Source: Planctomycetota bacterium (lineage in GTDB: Bacteria > Planctomycetota > Phycisphaerae > WQYP01). Taken from it: a stretch of DNA of 28,398 nt. Position 1 is the first letter of the stretch. Each line of letters opens with the position of its first letter. Under the pieces are notes generated by a model. The model was not told the origin of the DNA. It did not search any database and saw only the letters and a list, made by a program, of their open reading frames with translations. A program made the position numbers and the translations under genes. The stretch covers positions 1-28,398 of the forward strand of contig JAJZGH010000022.1 of NCBI GenBank assembly GCA_021798635.1. The letters are read 5' to 3'. Positions 1-8,700 of this stretch are shown one piece after another.

Positions 1-1664
1 GGGTATCCCATGAAGTTGGAGCAGTAAGCGCGGCTGGTGGCATTAACAATCGCATTCATCAGCGGGTTGGCACACCAAAACGCACCCGACCGATGAAATG
101 CGGTGTGAATAAAGTCCGCCTGAATTTTCAGAATGTCTTTCCGGGAGGAAAGTCCGTTAATTTGCACATACTGAAAACCGTTGTACGCAAAATTTGGGTG
201 ATACGTGAAGGGTTTATTATTAGCTGGAATCACCGTATCCGTCTGGAACGGACCGGTGTAGGCGAATACAGAAATAGGCTTGCGGTTTACCGTGCCATTG
301 GCGAACAGCCGTTCGCCGTAGCGCAGCACCACCGGCACACCGGGCTGCCCCTTTGCCGTAAGCGTGACCCAACCCGACATATTCTGCGGAAATTTAACCA
401 CGAACACATGCGGCTCCGGTTCGCTGACGGACACCGGGGCGAGGCGTTGCGTCACTTCACAGGGCGGCATGAGTTGCGCTGTAAGCCGACCAGTTGGAGC
501 GGTCACGATGTTGGCATGGGCGAGGGTTGGCATTGCCTCATCCGGATGATTCCAACCCTTTATTTTTAATGCAGCGTCATACACCTCGCCGTTGTAAATC
601 CCATCCGCAAGTCGTGGGCCGGCGGAGGCTTGCCAAGTGGAGTTGGTGACAAGCCAAGTTGATTTACCGCTCACCGTTCGCATCAGTAGATTCATACGCA
701 CCCTTGGCCAGGCCCGCCAGGAGGCATTCTGCCAACCCCACACATCGCGCTCCATCACGTTATACCAGCCGTTGCCCAATTCAATGGATACGACGTTGCG
801 CCGGCCTTTCCGCAGTAGTGGGGTTATATCAAAGCTCTGGTACGGCACCGTCTTGGAGTAGTCATACAGCGTGGAATACAGGACGCCCGGACCGACCTTA
901 TGGCCATTGACCAACACCTTCCAGTATCCTAATCCGGCAATATACATATAACCGTGCCGCAGGTTTGCCGGCACGCGAAACACTTTGCGAAAAATCGGAC
1001 ACGGCTCTTTTTGAATCCAACTTTTATGGGAAATCTTCTTCGGCAGCGGCAAGCCGTAATAGGCGTTATGCGGTGCGTCGTAAAACGCATTGCTGATCTT
1101 GTGCTGATAACTGACCCAACTTCCGCGCCAATCGCCGGCCTTCAGCGGCCCGGTCATCCAGCTTGCAGGCCGGCTCCATTGTGATTTCCATCCGCCGTTG
1201 CCCCAAACCCGCACCCGCCAGTAATAATGAGTGTACGGCTGGAACGCCGGGCCGTTATATTGCGGGAGAAAATCCGGATTCTCCGGCACTTTGCCGGAAT
1301 CCCAGATCAGGTCATTGTCGCCTTTGAACGCCATCGGCGAACTGGCAACCTGTATCTGATATTGGGATTGATTAAGCAATGTATCTCGTTGCGGCGGCGT
1401 CCAAGTCAGACGCGGATGACGTTGCTCGATACCCAACGGATTGCCAGACCAATCGCAGCGCAGCCTGAATGGAGCGTCCGCTGACGAATGTGCAAAATGA
1501 TTGGGTATCACCGGTCGAATCTGATCCGCTTTGGGAATTTGGTCGGCGATATTATACGATGTGGGTCGTGACACCGACGCGTTCGCATGGTGTAATGACA
1601 CCACTGAACCACAAACGCCGATTAGAACGACCCACAAATGAGGGAGACCAAGTCGATTTTCCAT
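1..1664 (-). CDS. GH78 alpha-L-rhamnosidase, N-terminal 554 residues (runs off left edge)
   Basis: This is an exported enzyme expected to release terminal alpha-L-rhamnose from glycans. The frame is open from ATG at 1664 to the window edge with no stop, so the 3' end is missing. Residues 1-29 are a signal peptide (MENRLGLPH, then a hydrophobic run). Residues about 50-165 form an Fn3-like domain with the 'P.L.W' pattern usual at the start of GH78 proteins. Residues about 200-390 match the rhamnosidase N-terminal beta domain ('YIAGLGYWKVLVNGHKVG', 'YDYSKTVPYQSFDITPLL', 'ELGNGWYN'). A concanavalin-like part follows with 'FAYNGFQYVQINGL'. The visible end 'AYCSNFMGYP' is where the family has SN(x)4-5P(T/S)DCP(H/Q)R, the start of the catalytic (alpha/alpha)6 barrel. 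The catalytic acids lie outside the window. An AAGGA ribosome site lies 6-7 bases before the ATG. The sulfatase and GH5 genes lie upstream on the same strand. The family call is firm; the substrate is inferred. Confidence 0.9.
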   Translation of the reverse strand, partial: MENRLGLPHLWVVLIGVCGSVVSLHHANASVSRPTSYNIADQIPKADQIRPVIPNHFAHSSADAPFRLRCDWSGNPLGIEQRHPRLTWTPPQRDTLLNQSQYQIQVASSPMAFKGDNDLIWDSGKVPENPDFLPQYNGPAFQPYTHYYWRVRVWGNGGWKSQWSRPASWMTGPLKAGDWRGSWVSYQHKISNAFYDAPHNAYYGLPLPKKISHKSWIQKEPCPIFRKVFRVPANLRHGYMYIAGLGYWKVLVNGHKVGPGVLYSTLYDYSKTVPYQSFDITPLLRKGRRNVVSIELGNGWYNVMERDVWGWQNASWRAWPRVRMNLLMRTVSGKSTWLVTNSTWQASAGPRLADGIYNGEVYDAALKIKGWNHPDEAMPTLAHANIVTAPTGRLTAQLMPPCEVTQRLAPVSVSEPEPHVFVVKFPQNMSGWVTLTAKGQPGVPVVLRYGERLFANGTVNRKPISVFAYTGPFQTDTVIPANNKPFTYHPNFAYNGFQYVQINGLSSRKDILKIQADFIHTAFHRSGAFWCANPLMNAIVNATSRAYCSNFMGY

Positions 1665-1681
1665 TAGAAGGTTCCTTTTAA

Positions 1682-1706
1682 AACCCCGCCAATGATTTAC
1701 GGCGGG
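1682..1706 (-). terminator. Hairpin plus T-run just before the GH78 start (terminator or attenuator)
   Basis: Read on the minus strand, a perfect 6-bp stem CCCGCC/GGCGGG encloses a 10-nt loop and is followed by GTTTT. This has the form of an intrinsic terminator. Its T-run ends only about 14 bases before the GH78 ATG and abuts the AAGGA ribosome site. It could end sulfatase transcripts, attenuate entry into GH78, or both. The short T-run makes its strength uncertain. Confidence 0.5.
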
Positions 1707-1916
1707 ATCATAGCGCCAGAGAATTATCGGGGTAGTCAGAAAGCCGCCCATTACTTGTACAGACTCGCAAAACTTCGGCGGATGTTGTCAGCCCTTCAGA
1801 CCGGACACCTGCGTTCCTTTCACATTGAGAATCTCCATAATGCTTGCCGGTGGCTGCCGCTCCTGGCAGCACAAATCCGACTGACGATCAGGCAAACTAT
1901 AGCACTGCATCGGATG

Positions 1917-3515
1917 TTATGGATAATACTTCCAAGTCGCAATTTCCGGACGATTCTCGCCGGCTTCCACAATGCGTTCAATTAACCGTTCACGAAGATG
2001 TGTGGTGATTTCACGCATGGAACGACGATGGCCGACGAAATTCAATAACACGTTGTCATCCGGCCACCGCGCATCCATGCGGCCAATCATATTGACCAAT
2101 TGATGGGGATCGGCCCGGTTGTTGTAAAGCTGGTAATCCTGATAGTGCAGGCTTCCGGGATCGCTTAGCGGATTGGCCTGTGGAGCCAAAGCCACGTAAG
2201 TCCATTCCGGCGTTCGCAAGGCCCGGGCAATTTCTGACTCACTGATTTGTACCAATACCTCATTGCGCCAATTAGCACGGGCATTTTCATCATGCAAAAG
2301 GGGAATAAAACTGCGCCCCTGCATACAGGATGGTATCTTTACGCCCACCAAGTCCATTATCGACGGCGCAATGTCAATCATGCTCACGAGTTCAGTAATG
2401 GTCTGCCGATTGTTGAATCCCGGCCCCTGGATCATCAACGGAACGTGAATGGAGCTTTCATGCGGGCTGCGCTTGTATTCCTCGTTTCGGGTGCGGAAAT
2501 GGCAACCATGATCACTTAAAAACATCACGACGGTGTTGTCTTCAAGATTTTGTTCTTTGAGTGTCTTTAAGATACGACCCAGTGAATCATCAATGGCTTT
2601 AATATCTCCATAATAATTGTTCATCTCATATTGCCAGTCGCCGGGGAAAAACCTCAAATCTTCCGGCACAAAACAACTGCGGAAAAGCTTCTCGTAACCG
2701 TGCGGCGGAACAAAGCCAAAGACATCGCCATGCTCACATTTATAATTCTGCTGATGCGGCTCGAGTTGCGATAACACCATAAGAAATGGTTTATCATGCT
2801 TTTTCCGCAGGAATTTCTCCGCTTCACCGGTAAGAAAATCTACACGATAAACATCTTTGCCATAATGCACGGGGCGACCATCGTTATCCCAGAACTGACT
2901 GTCATAGGGCTGCGTACTGATTTCCGGACAATTGGCCGCCAGCCATTGGCCGGTAAAGCCGCCGCGATATTCCGGCGGCACCGCACCACATTCCGCCAGG
3001 TTCCACCCCGGGGCCAGATGCCATTTACCAAAATAGTTGGCACTGTAACCGGCTGGTGTAAGTTGTGTTGCAATGGTCCGGGCGTCCCGGTGCAGTCCCG
3101 GACCATTTTTCCACACGCCGGTGGTCGTGGCGTACTGTCCGGTCATCCAGCAGGATCGGGACGGCGCGCACAGCGGTTGGGTGGTGATGAAGTTCTTAAA
3201 AACGGTGCCACGACGATACATGGCGTCCAAATTAGGCGTAAGCCCCTCCATTGGATTGCAGCCCGCGGCACAGATGCAGTCCCAACGAAATTGGTCGGAA
3301 TGGAAAAGAATGATATTAGGACGTCCACCCGGTCGTCCGGGCACCGGTGCCGCAGTGGGTGACGCCCGCGTTTCCGATACGCTGATTGTCGGGGCCGCCG
3401 CCGCCAAAACCGAGGCCAACAAAAAATCCCGCCGCGTACCATTGGACGGCGGCGCGGCCTGCGGGGCTTGGGATACTGAAACGGACCAATCATTTTCCGC
3501 TTTTTCATTTTTCAT
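1917..3515 (-). CDS. Exported S1-type (formylglycine) sulfatase
   Basis: This is a sulfatase predicted to cleave sulfate esters from a glycan outside the cytoplasm. The Cys of CAPSR (residues 116-120) fits the C-x-P-S-R signature converted to formylglycine by a maturase. 'GKWH' at 163-166, the metal-site Asp of 'HSDQ' near 74, and 'SDHG' at 335-338 followed by Lys349 are further family landmarks. The N terminus carries a Tat-type signal (TRRDFLLAS, then an Ala-rich stretch). I place the start at 3515 (MKNEKAEN) because GAGGA lies 7 bases upstream. An ATG-like start 8 codons earlier (3539) has no such site. At 532 residues the length is normal for the family. The gene lies between the GH5 and GH78 genes on the same strand with gaps of about 250 bases. 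The exact sugar substrate cannot be read from the sequence. The required maturase is not in the window. Confidence 0.93.
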   Translation of the reverse strand: MKNEKAENDWSVSVSQAPQAAPPSNGTRRDFLLASVLAAAAPTISVSETRASPTAAPVPGRPGGRPNIILFHSDQFRWDCICAAGCNPMEGLTPNLDAMYRRGTVFKNFITTQPLCAPSRSCWMTGQYATTTGVWKNGPGLHRDARTIATQLTPAGYSANYFGKWHLAPGWNLAECGAVPPEYRGGFTGQWLAANCPEISTQPYDSQFWDNDGRPVHYGKDVYRVDFLTGEAEKFLRKKHDKPFLMVLSQLEPHQQNYKCEHGDVFGFVPPHGYEKLFRSCFVPEDLRFFPGDWQYEMNNYYGDIKAIDDSLGRILKTLKEQNLEDNTVVMFLSDHGCHFRTRNEEYKRSPHESSIHVPLMIQGPGFNNRQTITELVSMIDIAPSIMDLVGVKIPSCMQGRSFIPLLHDENARANWRNEVLVQISESEIARALRTPEWTYVALAPQANPLSDPGSLHYQDYQLYNNRADPHQLVNMIGRMDARWPDDNVLLNFVGHRRSMREITTHLRERLIERIVEAGENRPEIATWKYYP

Positions 3516-3682
3516 TATCGTGTCCTCATCACAAAACAATTCTTATATGTTTATTTCTCGGTGCGCGGGAACAGCCGATCACTGCGCATCAGGAGCACTT
3601 TGTTGCCGTCATTGTATCATACCTTTTCCGTGGGTTGTGATTCCTGCGGCACCCAAGCCCAAGAGGCAAAATTGATGGCCGG

Positions 3683-3765
3683 TGCTGCGCAGCGCAACCC
3701 AACATCGTGGCATCGGACGATTCGTCCGCTTTATTGATGGCCGCACGGAGCGTAGCGCCGCTACG
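3683..3765. repeat. Cluster of three perfect palindromes between GH5 and sulfatase genes
   Basis: Within 83 bases there are three perfect inverted repeats: GCTGCGCAGC (about 3683-3692), CGGACGA-T-TCGTCCG (3714-3728), and CGTAGCG-C-CGCTACG (3751-3765). The last overlaps the GH5 stop codon at 3761-3763. None is followed by a T-run on either strand. They resemble small extragenic palindromic elements or RNA-stabilising 3' hairpins more than a classic terminator. I do not see further copies in this window. Confidence 0.5.
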
Positions 3766-5215
3766 ATCTAAAATGTTCCCGTTTGAACGCCGCCAGATAT
3801 TCCATGCGGAACTTTTCCGCCGCCGCGGAACTCGTTAAACACGCATCCCACGGCAATTCGGGACGCGGGCCGATTTTTCCCAGCGGCACCGGCGGCAGGT
3901 TGTACTGATATTCCCGAGCAAGCTGACTGAACCTCCGGCCCCATACCTTTTCCTTGCCATCGGCGGTGAATAAACCGCTGAACCGGGTAACATCCGCCGC
4001 CACAGGATCATCATACATCGCCCAATTCAGCCACCCGCAAACCAAGGGCGTGGAGGTTTTAACTTCCCGGGCACAGAAATCGGCTTGTTGCTGCTGGCTA
4101 GCCGGTACGGGAGGGCCGAAATTCGGGCAAATACCACCGCCGTACCAGCCGAACTCAGCCAGCACGGTCGGCAATCCGGGAGCCGCGGTTTCCTTCAATA
4201 TTGATTCCAGAAAGGACAAATTAGCCACTTCCACCGCTTCGGATTGGTAGGTAAATCCGCCATCGGCCAGCGGATAGCAATGGATTTCCATGAAATCCAG
4301 CAGCTTGGCCTGCCGCTGCGGACGGAAGGCGGAATAAACATCCACCGGATTGGGAATCGCCGGCACCGACCACTGCACGAGGCCCACGGTTACCAGCGCG
4401 TCAGGATCCGCCTGTTTAATGGCGTCCACCTGTCGGCGGGTCCATTGATCGGCCACATATTCCCTGAAGTGCTGATAGGCCAAAAGCGCGGAATCGCCTG
4501 GATTATCTTTTGCCGGGGGAATCGGTGTGGATTTATTATTCCATTTATTCCATAGCGACTGCATCGAAGGAGTATTCCAGTTTATGGTGGGTTCGTTGGC
4601 CAGTTCATACGTGAGAATTACACTGCGGCCCTTGTAACGGCCGGCCATCAAATGCCAGAATTGTACCTGATCCTCCACCACCTTGGGATCGGCATATTCA
4701 TCTCCGCGTTGCCAGATCGGAACTTCACTTTTTGGCCGGCCCTGCCAGGTGGTTAATCCACAGACCTGCACATAAATGCCCGCCTCTTCTGCCGCCGCCA
4801 GAAACTGATCGAATTTTTCAATGGCCGCTGGATCAAGCACCCCGGGCCGCGGATAAAAAGACAGGCTGGTAAGCCATAACCGCACCGTGTTGAAACTCAA
4901 AGCTTTGAGGGTTTTTAAATCTTTAAGTGCGGCGCGGGCGTCAAACTTTGCCCAGAATCGCGGTGTCCAGCCGTTGCTGGCGCGGAAATACATGGCTCCT
5001 ATGGGAATAAAGGGTTCGTTTTCTCCCGTTACCAGTCCACGCCATCCCGCGCGCACCCGCACCTTGGGCAACGCACCGCCATCGGCCACCGACAGCGGGT
5101 CCGCATGCCGTTCTGCATGCGGTTGTCCGACCTGTGCGTCTAAACCATTCCATGGTATTGTCAGTGCCCCGGCCACACCGGATGCCGCCAACATACAAAA
5201 ATCTCTGCGACGCAT
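3761..5215 (-). CDS. Exported GH5-like (clan A) glycoside hydrolase
   Basis: This is a probable beta-glycanase or beta-mannanase-like enzyme with a TIM barrel. Key features are 'NTVRLWL' (residues about 109-115), the acid/base Glu in 'YELANEP' (Glu208), 'HCYP' near 312, and a second catalytic Glu in 'LAEFGWYGGG' (Glu354). This spacing fits GH5 and related clan A retaining enzymes. The N terminus MRRRDFCMLAASG is a Tat-type signal, as in the neighbouring sulfatase. The start at 5215 is chosen because AAAGGA lies 9 bases upstream; the frame stays open another 48 codons to 5359 but that stretch does not look like a signal or domain. The product is 484 residues. It is the first gene of the GH5-sulfatase-GH78 run. 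Assignment to a GH5 subfamily, or to a close clan A relative, cannot be settled by eye. Confidence 0.8.
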   Translation of the reverse strand: MRRRDFCMLAASGVAGALTIPWNGLDAQVGQPHAERHADPLSVADGGALPKVRVRAGWRGLVTGENEPFIPIGAMYFRASNGWTPRFWAKFDARAALKDLKTLKALSFNTVRLWLTSLSFYPRPGVLDPAAIEKFDQFLAAAEEAGIYVQVCGLTTWQGRPKSEVPIWQRGDEYADPKVVEDQVQFWHLMAGRYKGRSVILTYELANEPTINWNTPSMQSLWNKWNNKSTPIPPAKDNPGDSALLAYQHFREYVADQWTRRQVDAIKQADPDALVTVGLVQWSVPAIPNPVDVYSAFRPQRQAKLLDFMEIHCYPLADGGFTYQSEAVEVANLSFLESILKETAAPGLPTVLAEFGWYGGGICPNFGPPVPASQQQQADFCAREVKTSTPLVCGWLNWAMYDDPVAADVTRFSGLFTADGKEKVWGRRFSQLAREYQYNLPPVPLGKIGPRPELPWDACLTSSAAAEKFRMEYLAAFKREHFRS

Positions 5216-5775
5216 AAGCAAATTTCCTTTCAGCAACACATAATCCCTCAACGCCATCTGACCGGTTGAGATTGGTTCAACCGTGGAGTTCCGCGCGTTG
5301 AAAAAATCGTCACCCACCGCGACACAAGCAAACTCAGTCTTCTCCCGCAAAATGCTCAATGTAAAATATCAATATGCCACGCGGTCCGTCCGATAAAGTA
5401 ATGGGGATTAAAAGATTAGTCAAAACTGCACATGGATGTATGCACCGAACAAGCCACCATGGACCAGTCATCGGCACCAGACCACCACTGCCATGATGGC
5501 CATGGCGATAATATCCCCAACGCAGAACCGCAGATTGGCCGCACGGGGATCTGGAACATCCTGAAAAAATGACAACACACGACCCGGGGGCTGAGCATCC
5601 ATGCCAAGTGTCACTCCGATAGTGTGTCACTGTTCACTATTCATCGGTCATTAAGAGAATCGCCGGTGCGCATGGCTCAACAAGGGTCGTGACCGACGCC
5701 ACCGGCAAGCCATTACATTTTCGGAACTCCACCTGTAGCTGCGCCATCGGCAAGCAGTATTTTTAGAAAAGGTCT
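5216..5775. other. 560-base intergenic region; no convincing gene
   Basis: It separates the ends/starts of two minus-strand genes. Reading frames here (for example 5334-5630 minus, rich in Cys and Trp) show no ribosome site or family resemblance. One weak promoter candidate for the GH5 gene is TTGACT (5418-5423), a 17-base spacer, and TACTTT (5395-5400), minus strand. That would give a leader of about 170 bases. I see no T-tailed terminator. Confidence 0.4.
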
Positions 5776-8700
5776 CTATTTCGCAGCTTGTTTCCGCGAT
5801 GCCGGTGGTGCAATCGTTTGACCAATTGCCGCTTGAACGAGTGCCACAGCTTTTGCGCTGCCGCTTTTACGGGCGTAATATAGTGCATTGCGGCCCTTTT
5901 TATCTTTCAATTTCGGATTCGCCCCCGCTTTCAACAATAGCGCCACCATCGCGGATGGATGTTTTGCCAAGCAGGCATAATCCAGTGGTGTCATGCCGTA
6001 GCGATCGGCAAGGTTCACGTTGGCCCCGGCATTAACCAACGCGGAGGCTGTCCCGATGGAACCGTAGTACGCCGCATTGACAAGCGGCACCAGGCCATTG
6101 GAATCTCTTACGTTCGGATTTGCTCCGTGCTCAAGCAAAAGGCGCACGGCCCTAATTTGCTTCGCACCGGCGGCGTATGCCAGCGCATCCGTTCCGTCCT
6201 TCCCGGTCGTTACCAAGTTCAGCTTGGCCCCGGCTTGAATAAGGGCACTGATCGCCCGCAGGTGGTCGTATCCCGCCGCGAACATCAATGGCGTAAGCCC
6301 AACCGAATCTGGAACGTTCACCTTCGCCCCGTGCCGAACCAGCAACTCCACTATCCGCCAATCGCCGGATGCTGCCGCGAAATCAAGGGCGTTCTTCTTA
6401 TGCTTTTTGGCAGCGACGAGGCCCACGTCGGCCCCGGCATTGACCAACACTTGTACAACGCGGAAATGCCCTTCCGAGGCCGCTAACATCAGCGGCGTCT
6501 GGCCGAGGTTATCGGTGCCGTTCACAGGAGCACCATGCCGCACCAACAGATCCACCACCCGCGGGTTGCCGCCCGCCGCCGCGTACTCCAGTACTGTCCA
6601 TCCGTAGTTTTTCGGCGCGTGGACATTGACACTTGCGCCGGCGGTGACAAGAACCCGGGCGGCGCGGAAATGGCCATAGCCGGTCGCGATCATCAGTGGG
6701 GTGCGCGATAGGGAGTCGGTTGAGTTGATCTTGGCCCCGTGGCGAACCAGCAAATCCACGATCCGCCATGCACCCTTTCGCGCCGCAAAGTCAAGGGCAT
6801 CCATCGCATATTTGCCAGCGGCCTCGAGGCCCACCTTGGCTCCGACATTTATCAACACTTGCGCTATGCGGAAGTTTCCAGCCGATGCGGCTATCATTAA
6901 TGGGGTTTGGCCCAACGGCCCGGCGGCGTCGACGTTGGCTCCGGCTTTGACCAACGCTTGCACTATTGCGGCGTTGCCGCCGGCCGCAGCTCCCATTAAC
7001 GGCGTGGTCCCCTGAAGATTTGTGGCGTTTGCGTTGGCACCGTGCTGAAGCAGCATTTCGACGACTTTTGGATTGCCGGCCTGCGCGGCGTAATCCAATG
7101 CATCGGAGCCAGCCTCTCCCACTGCCGTCACGTTCACGTCCGCGCCAGCCTGGATCAGGGCCAAGACAGCCGTAGGGCCATTCATTTCGGCGGCGGTCAT
7201 TAAGGGCGTGAAGCCCGAACTGTCGGCGACATTGGCTTTTGCCCCATGGGAAAGGAGAATTTTGACAATTTTCCCGCATCCCGAGGCAGCGCCCATCTCA
7301 AGTACGCTGGCGTCGTTGGCGCTGTGGGCGTTCACATTGGCTCCGGCCCTGAGCAGCGCCAGCACATCCCGGACATTGGCTTTCGCGGCCGCTACCATTA
7401 ACGCGGTTGCTCCCAGCGAATTTGCCGCGTTCACGTTCGCCCCGTGGCGGATCAAGAGGTTAAGCATCTTCGGTTGCTCGTGCTGCGCCGCAAAGAGAAG
7501 TGCGGTTTGGTTTTCTCGCGCGGGTGCGGCCGCTCCCACGTCCGCCCCGTGTCGCAGCAAAAACTTGGCGGTGGCAATGTGGCCTTTGGCTGCCGCGAGC
7601 ATAAGCGGCGTTTCGCCGAAGGAATTTCGACCGTTCACGGTAAAGTCGGTGCCTGCCTCGGAAAGCAGCAGTTTTACCATCGCGACATGCCCTCCAGCGG
7701 CGGCCGCGAATAGTGGCGAACCGACGTGCGGATCTTTTGTATCGAGTACCGCACCATGTTGGCGGAGCAGGCGTAAGGCCGGGTAATTACCGGAAAATAC
7801 CGCGAGGGAAAGTGGCGTCTCCCGTTGGCTATTGGCTGCGTTAACGTTCGCACCGTGTTTAACGAGCCACCGGACTGCGGCCATATTGTCGTATTGCAAT
7901 GCCGCGATTAGCGGAGTCATAGCCGGATTCGGACCGGGGTTTATATTTGCGCCGGCTTTTACAAGTTGATCCCAGGTCGTCACACCAGCGGTTCCGGAGA
8001 AGGCGTAGTCAATCGCGGTCCACCCGTTGGCATCGGAGTTGACCTCCCGCTTCGTCGCGCCGGCGAGCAGCAGCTTTACTATTTCGCTATTGCCGCCCAT
8101 CGCCGCATAATCCAAGACGGAATGACCTGATTTATCTTTTGCCAACGGGTTGGCCCCGGCGTGCAACAGGGCCGTTACACCCACCAGATCACCTTGGAAG
8201 CCCGCGTGCATCAACGGCGTTTCGCCAGTGGGATCGGATTGATTCGGGTTCAGGCCGTCAGCAAGCTGGGCTTGGTAGGAAAGCGGTGGATTCCGTTGCA
8301 CCCACATTTTCTTCGCGGCGTAGTCAAACGTCAGTCGGTAGTTCCGCAGAAATCTGCCGCCGACCACCAGAGCTGGATCAGTAAATTTCTCCTGCGCCAG
8401 TTGCCACGGGCTGGCTGCAATAGCGCATACCTGATCGGGGTGATCAATTCGCTGGCCGAAGATGCTGACAGTCGCGTTGTGCGTGCCGAACATCTGCCCA
8501 CGCAACTGCACATCCCGGATAAATTGGATGAAGTGCTGCCAGTTGACCAGCATCGGGTGTTTATGGATAAACATCGGCATGAGGCCCGCTGGGAACGTGG
8601 TGCCGGTGTCGGGGCAAATCGGAACGTGCCTCCCGTTAACCATACCGCTAACAATTGGGACGCCGAAGCGAAAAAAAAGCTTGGCCGCTCGGGCACCGCT

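Noticed and set aside
93..1985. Several plus-strand frames over the left edge
   Set aside because: The minus strand holds an uninterrupted GH78 reading frame through most of this region; no plus-strand frame has a recognisable product.
2796..3675. Plus-strand frames of 188 and 200 codons opposite the sulfatase
   Set aside because: Antisense to a gene with intact sulfatase signatures; composition is that of a shadow frame.
5334..5630. 98-codon minus-strand frame upstream of GH5
   Set aside because: Unusual Cys/Trp/Gly composition, no ribosome site, no recognisable family.
6106..8230. Regular repeats considered as a CRISPR or satellite array
   Set aside because: The 99-105 base period follows the ankyrin repeat in an intact frame; no identical short repeats with unique spacers.
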